NCBI RefSeq assembly: GCF_001294575.1
Contig: NZ_CP012676.1
Coordinates: 3,238,001 to 3,302,000 of the forward strand
Reading direction: 5' to 3'
Origin: Pseudomonas versuta
Lineage (GTDB): Bacteria; Pseudomonadota; Gammaproteobacteria; Pseudomonadales; Pseudomonadaceae
DNA length: 64,000 bases
In this document: one piece after another, positions 61,645 to 64,000 of the stretch
How positions within the stretch are numbered: position 1 is the first letter of the stretch
How the letters are laid out: every line of letters starts with the position of its first letter
Made by a program: the position numbers and the translations under genes
Notes under the pieces: generated by a model
The model's database searches: none
Told to the model about the DNA's origin: nothing
The model's input: only the letters and a program-made list of their open reading frames with translations

Positions 61645-61663
61645 GATGATAAGCATTATCATT
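61645..61663. promoter_or_regulatory. Fur box upstream of the ECF sigma gene
   Basis: GATGATAAGCATTATCATT includes ATGATAA-CATTATC, agreeing closely with the consensus GATAATGATAATCATTATC. It lies 26-44 bp before the start codon, so iron would repress the sigma-factor gene. Confidence 0.82.
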
Positions 61664-61688
61664 CGCTAACATTCGGTCGGGTAGTACA

Positions 61689-62207
61689 GTGAGTCAGTCC
61701 CACTTCAATCAAGTCTTCCTTACCCAACGGGTAACCCTGCTGCGTACTCTGGAACGGATGGTCAACAACCACAGTACCGCCGAGGACCTGCTGCAAGAGA
61801 CCTACTTGCGTGTGACCCGGGCCTTGAACGAGCGCGCGATCGAACACCTTGAGCCATTTGTGTTCCAGACGGCGCGCAATCTGGCCCTTGACCATCTAAG
61901 GGCACGACGCATTCAGTCCCGTACGGTGGTTGAAGACGTACCGATGGAAGTCATCGAAGGCGTCGCCTCCCCCCTCAGCACCCCCGAAGAAGCCCATCAA
62001 GCCGCGCAATTACTGGAGCGTTTGAGTGTGAGCCTGAGCCAGTTGAGCGCACGTCAGCAGCGGATTTTCATCCTCAGCCGTCTGCATGGCTGCAGTTATC
62101 AAGAGATCGCCAATGAACTTGACGTGTCATTGAGCACCGTCCAAAAGGAACTCAAATTGATCATGGCAATCTGCATCGGGGTAGCCGACAGGCTGAGTCG
62201 GCCTTAA
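61689..62207 (+). CDS. FecI-type ECF sigma factor (probable HxuI)
   Basis: A 172-aa iron-starvation sigma factor starting with GTG. Sigma region 2 is at about residues 10-75 (NNHSTAEDLLQETYLRVTRALNERAIEHLEPFVFQTARNLALDHLR), and region 4 at about 115-165 (LSQLSARQQRIFILSRLHGCSYQEIANELDVSLSTVQKELKLIM). It is followed by fecR and a TonB receptor with an N-terminal signalling domain, a complete cell-surface signalling set. The receptor looks like a heme receptor, and the order matches P. aeruginosa PA1300-PA1302 (HxuI-HxuR-HxuA). Confidence 0.9.
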   Translation: MSQSHFNQVFLTQRVTLLRTLERMVNNHSTAEDLLQETYLRVTRALNERAIEHLEPFVFQTARNLALDHLRARRIQSRTVVEDVPMEVIEGVASPLSTPEEAHQAAQLLERLSVSLSQLSARQQRIFILSRLHGCSYQEIANELDVSLSTVQKELKLIMAICIGVADRLSRP

Positions 62208-62257
62208 TCTTCACCGTCGATGCCTGCAAAATGCCCTGAGACTGCCAAGGAACATCC

Positions 62258-63211
62258 GTGACGGACACTCACAAATCTGCTCAAGACGTGCTGCAAGACA
62301 GCGCCATGGATCAGGCACTGGACTGGCTGATCACGCTTGAGTGCGCGAACGCCGAACAAAAGTGCGCCTTCAATGACTGGCTCAATGCCGACCCTGCCCA
62401 TGCACTGGCTTTTGCCAAAGCCAATGCCATCTGGAACGGGCAACCGCTGCTGGACGCCGCCAAAACCTTGCAAACCCGCCGCACTCCCGGTTTGTTGCGG
62501 CGTGCAAGCCGGTACTGGAAGCACGTGGCAACCGCCGCAGTGCTGATCATTACCGTGGGCGGTTACAGCAACGTGCCGTTACGCCTGCAGGCCGATCACC
62601 TGACAGTGGTGGGCGAACGCCAGCGCCTGCAACTCGAAGACGGCTCAAAAGTGCTGCTCAACACCAACTCTGCGTTTTCCAGCCATGTGGTCAATGCCCA
62701 GGGCAACGCCCGCCTGTATCAAGGCGAGGCGTTTTTCGAGGTCCCGGCCAATCTGGAATTTCCGCTGCTGCTTGAAGCCGGCCCGGTGCGCGCCAGCGTC
62801 CGCGATTCTGCTTTCGCCGTGAGTTACCTCAATGGCGAAGCGCATGTCAGGGTGCAGCGTGGCGATGTTGAATTGCGGGTAAAAAGTGTCGGTACACAAA
62901 TGCGTTTGTCTGCCGGCAATAGTGTGAGCATTGGCCCCAACGGCTTTGGGCAACCGGTCACGCTCAACCCCCAGACCGACCTCGCCTGGGTCCAGGGGCG
63001 CCTGGTGTTTGAAAACTGCCCCATGGGCAAAGTTCTGGATGAAGTGCGACGCTATTACCCCGGCTGGATCGTCAACAACAACGACAAGCTGGCCAACGTG
63101 GCAGTGACCGGTAATTACCGTCTCGACCAGCCGCTGGACATCGTTCGCTCACTCGCCCACATCACCTCGAGCAGCCTTGCGGAATTTCCGGCACTGGTGA
63201 TCCTCAATTAA
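62258..63211 (+). CDS. FecR-type anti-sigma/sigma regulator (probable HxuR)
   Basis: A 317-aa single-pass inner-membrane protein starting GTG 62258 (RBS AAGGA). The N-terminal cytoplasmic part has the FecR motif QALDWLITLECANAEQKCAFNDWLNADPAHALAFAKANAIW. A membrane helix is at about residues 90-108 (VATAAVLIITVGGYS), and the periplasmic domain includes VVGERQRLQLEDGSKVLLNTNSAFSSHV. The C-terminal region (LVFENCPMGKVLDEVRRYYPGWIV) resembles the STN fold and would contact the receptor. It passes the heme-loaded receptor signal to the sigma factor. Confidence 0.9.
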   Translation: MTDTHKSAQDVLQDSAMDQALDWLITLECANAEQKCAFNDWLNADPAHALAFAKANAIWNGQPLLDAAKTLQTRRTPGLLRRASRYWKHVATAAVLIITVGGYSNVPLRLQADHLTVVGERQRLQLEDGSKVLLNTNSAFSSHVVNAQGNARLYQGEAFFEVPANLEFPLLLEAGPVRASVRDSAFAVSYLNGEAHVRVQRGDVELRVKSVGTQMRLSAGNSVSIGPNGFGQPVTLNPQTDLAWVQGRLVFENCPMGKVLDEVRRYYPGWIVNNNDKLANVAVTGNYRLDQPLDIVRSLAHITSSSLAEFPALVILN

Positions 63212-63342
63212 ACAGTGCAATTAATTAAAAGTTTTTTTACTCGATAGCCCGGGGTCATACGTCTCGTTGTAGTCAATGCAACTGATTCGCATTTTGAATC
63301 AGCTTCGCAACTATAAGATTCGTTCACCACGGAGCGCTATCA

Positions 63343-64000
63343 ATGCCCACTCGTTTCAACAGCCGGTCCTCATCCAACGCCCGTCCGGGCGGCCTGCAAC
63401 AGTGCACGTTGTCATTGTTGACCGTCGCCATGCTTCTGGCCGGTGTGCAAGCAGCTCCGGCCATGGCTGGCGGTGATGAGCAACCCGCTACCCGCTCCGT
63501 GGGCAATTACAAATTCGCAATCTCCCAGCAACCCCTGGTGTCCGCGCTTAACGCCTTTACCGTGGTGACGGGCTGGCAGGTCGGCTTGCCAGCCGAACTG
63601 GGACAGAATGTTTCCTCACCGGGAGTACGCGGTGCCCTGTCCCCGGAAAAAGCCCTGGATCGCCTGCTGATTGGCACAAACCTGGGCTATCGCAAGTTGG
63701 GCAACAACAACATCGTGCTCGAAAAACGCAGCAACAGCAGCGGTACTCTGGCCCTGCAACAGGTGACCATCAGTGCCACCCGCCAGGAACAGGACGTGAA
63801 CTCGGTACCCAGCACCATCACGGTCCAGGATCGCCAGGCCCTCGACCGTCAGAACGTCAACACCATCAAGGATCTGGTGCGTTATGAACCGGGCGTTTCG
63901 GTGGGCGGCGCAGGCCAGCGTGGCGGGATCAGCGGCTATAACATTCGCGGCATCGACGGCGACCGGATCCTGACCCAGGTCGACGGAGTAGAAATCCCGG
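63343..64000 (+). CDS. TonB-dependent heme-type receptor with signalling domain, cut by window end (probable HxuA)
   Basis: The first 219 codons are visible from ATG 63343. The signal peptide is at about residues 20-42 (LSLLTVAMLLAGVQAAPAMA). An STN signalling domain follows (FAISQQPLVSALNAFTVVTGWQVGLPAELGQ, about residues 58-125), then the TonB box/plug start LQQVTISATRQEQDVNSVPSTITV and the plug LVRYEPGVSVGG and NIRGIDGDRILTQVDGVEIP. The RGIDGDR/VDGVEIP segment is typical of hemoglobin/heme receptors. The gap 63212-63342 should carry the ECF-dependent promoter. Confidence 0.9.
   Translation, partial: MPTRFNSRSSSNARPGGLQQCTLSLLTVAMLLAGVQAAPAMAGGDEQPATRSVGNYKFAISQQPLVSALNAFTVVTGWQVGLPAELGQNVSSPGVRGALSPEKALDRLLIGTNLGYRKLGNNNIVLEKRSNSSGTLALQQVTISATRQEQDVNSVPSTITVQDRQALDRQNVNTIKDLVRYEPGVSVGGAGQRGGISGYNIRGIDGDRILTQVDGVEIP

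Overview
The window is chromosomal DNA from a Pseudomonas of the broad P. fluorescens lineage. Three things support this: gene order shared with P. aeruginosa (aotJQMOP-argR-aruCFGD next to acsA; fadD2-fadD1 beside an alpha/beta hydrolase and phaJ; eda-pgl-zwf/hexR/oprB/gtsDCBA/gltRS/glk-edd/gap), lineage-typical REP elements, and Pseudomonas-style protein families. A close match to methanethiol S-methyltransferase (MddA, first described in P. deceptionensis) hints at the cold-adapted fragi/psychrophila side of the genus, but that is only an inference. I saw no rRNA, tRNA, insertion sequence, prophage or CRISPR array. Most of the window is core genome; novelty is mainly in regulation and in a few small genes.

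Layout. 1-10.4 kb (minus strand): arginine uptake (aotJQMP, aotO), the arginine-responsive activator argR, and the arginine succinyltransferase pathway (aruC, F, G, D, the last cut by the window edge). 10.8-12.8 kb: acsA. 13.2-14.0 kb: two small secreted proteins, one made of 13-residue tandem repeats. 14.4-15.7 kb: nrdB without an adjacent nrdA and with a structured leader. 15.9-24.6 kb: a mixed region with a LexA-box-preceded HTH protein, a frameshifted metallo-hydrolase, a diguanylate cyclase, a DUF1003 protein, glpQ, a PepSY protein, a GAF histidine kinase, mddA, an acetyltransferase and a GyrI-like protein. 24.8-29.3 kb: alaC, then the gluconate genes gntP, gntK and gntR with an AGCGCT operator candidate upstream of each. 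29.4-35.8 kb: an MFS permease whose ribosome-binding site lies in a perfect hairpin, a BdlA-like PAS-PAS-MCP protein, small genes, def and yihY. 35.9-41.4 kb: two acyl-CoA ligases, a hydrolase and phaJ. 41.4-43.5 kb: a four-helix-bundle protein, a DUF3820 protein and a class V aminotransferase.

43.7-61.5 kb is a continuous glucose catabolism region: eda, pgl and zwf divergent from hexR, then a hexose-6-phosphate mutarotase, the OprB porin, the GtsABCD glucose ABC transporter, GltS/GltR, glk, edd, gap and a methylglyoxal synthase gene. Together these import glucose, phosphorylate it and send it through 6-phosphogluconate and KDPG to pyruvate and glyceraldehyde-3-phosphate. Two exact TTGT-N7-ACAA HexR-type operators lie between edd and gap, and a related palindrome lies between zwf and hexR. 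The window ends in a Fur-box-preceded ECF sigma factor, its FecR regulator and the start of a TonB receptor with a signalling domain, probably the heme system HxuI-HxuR-HxuA.
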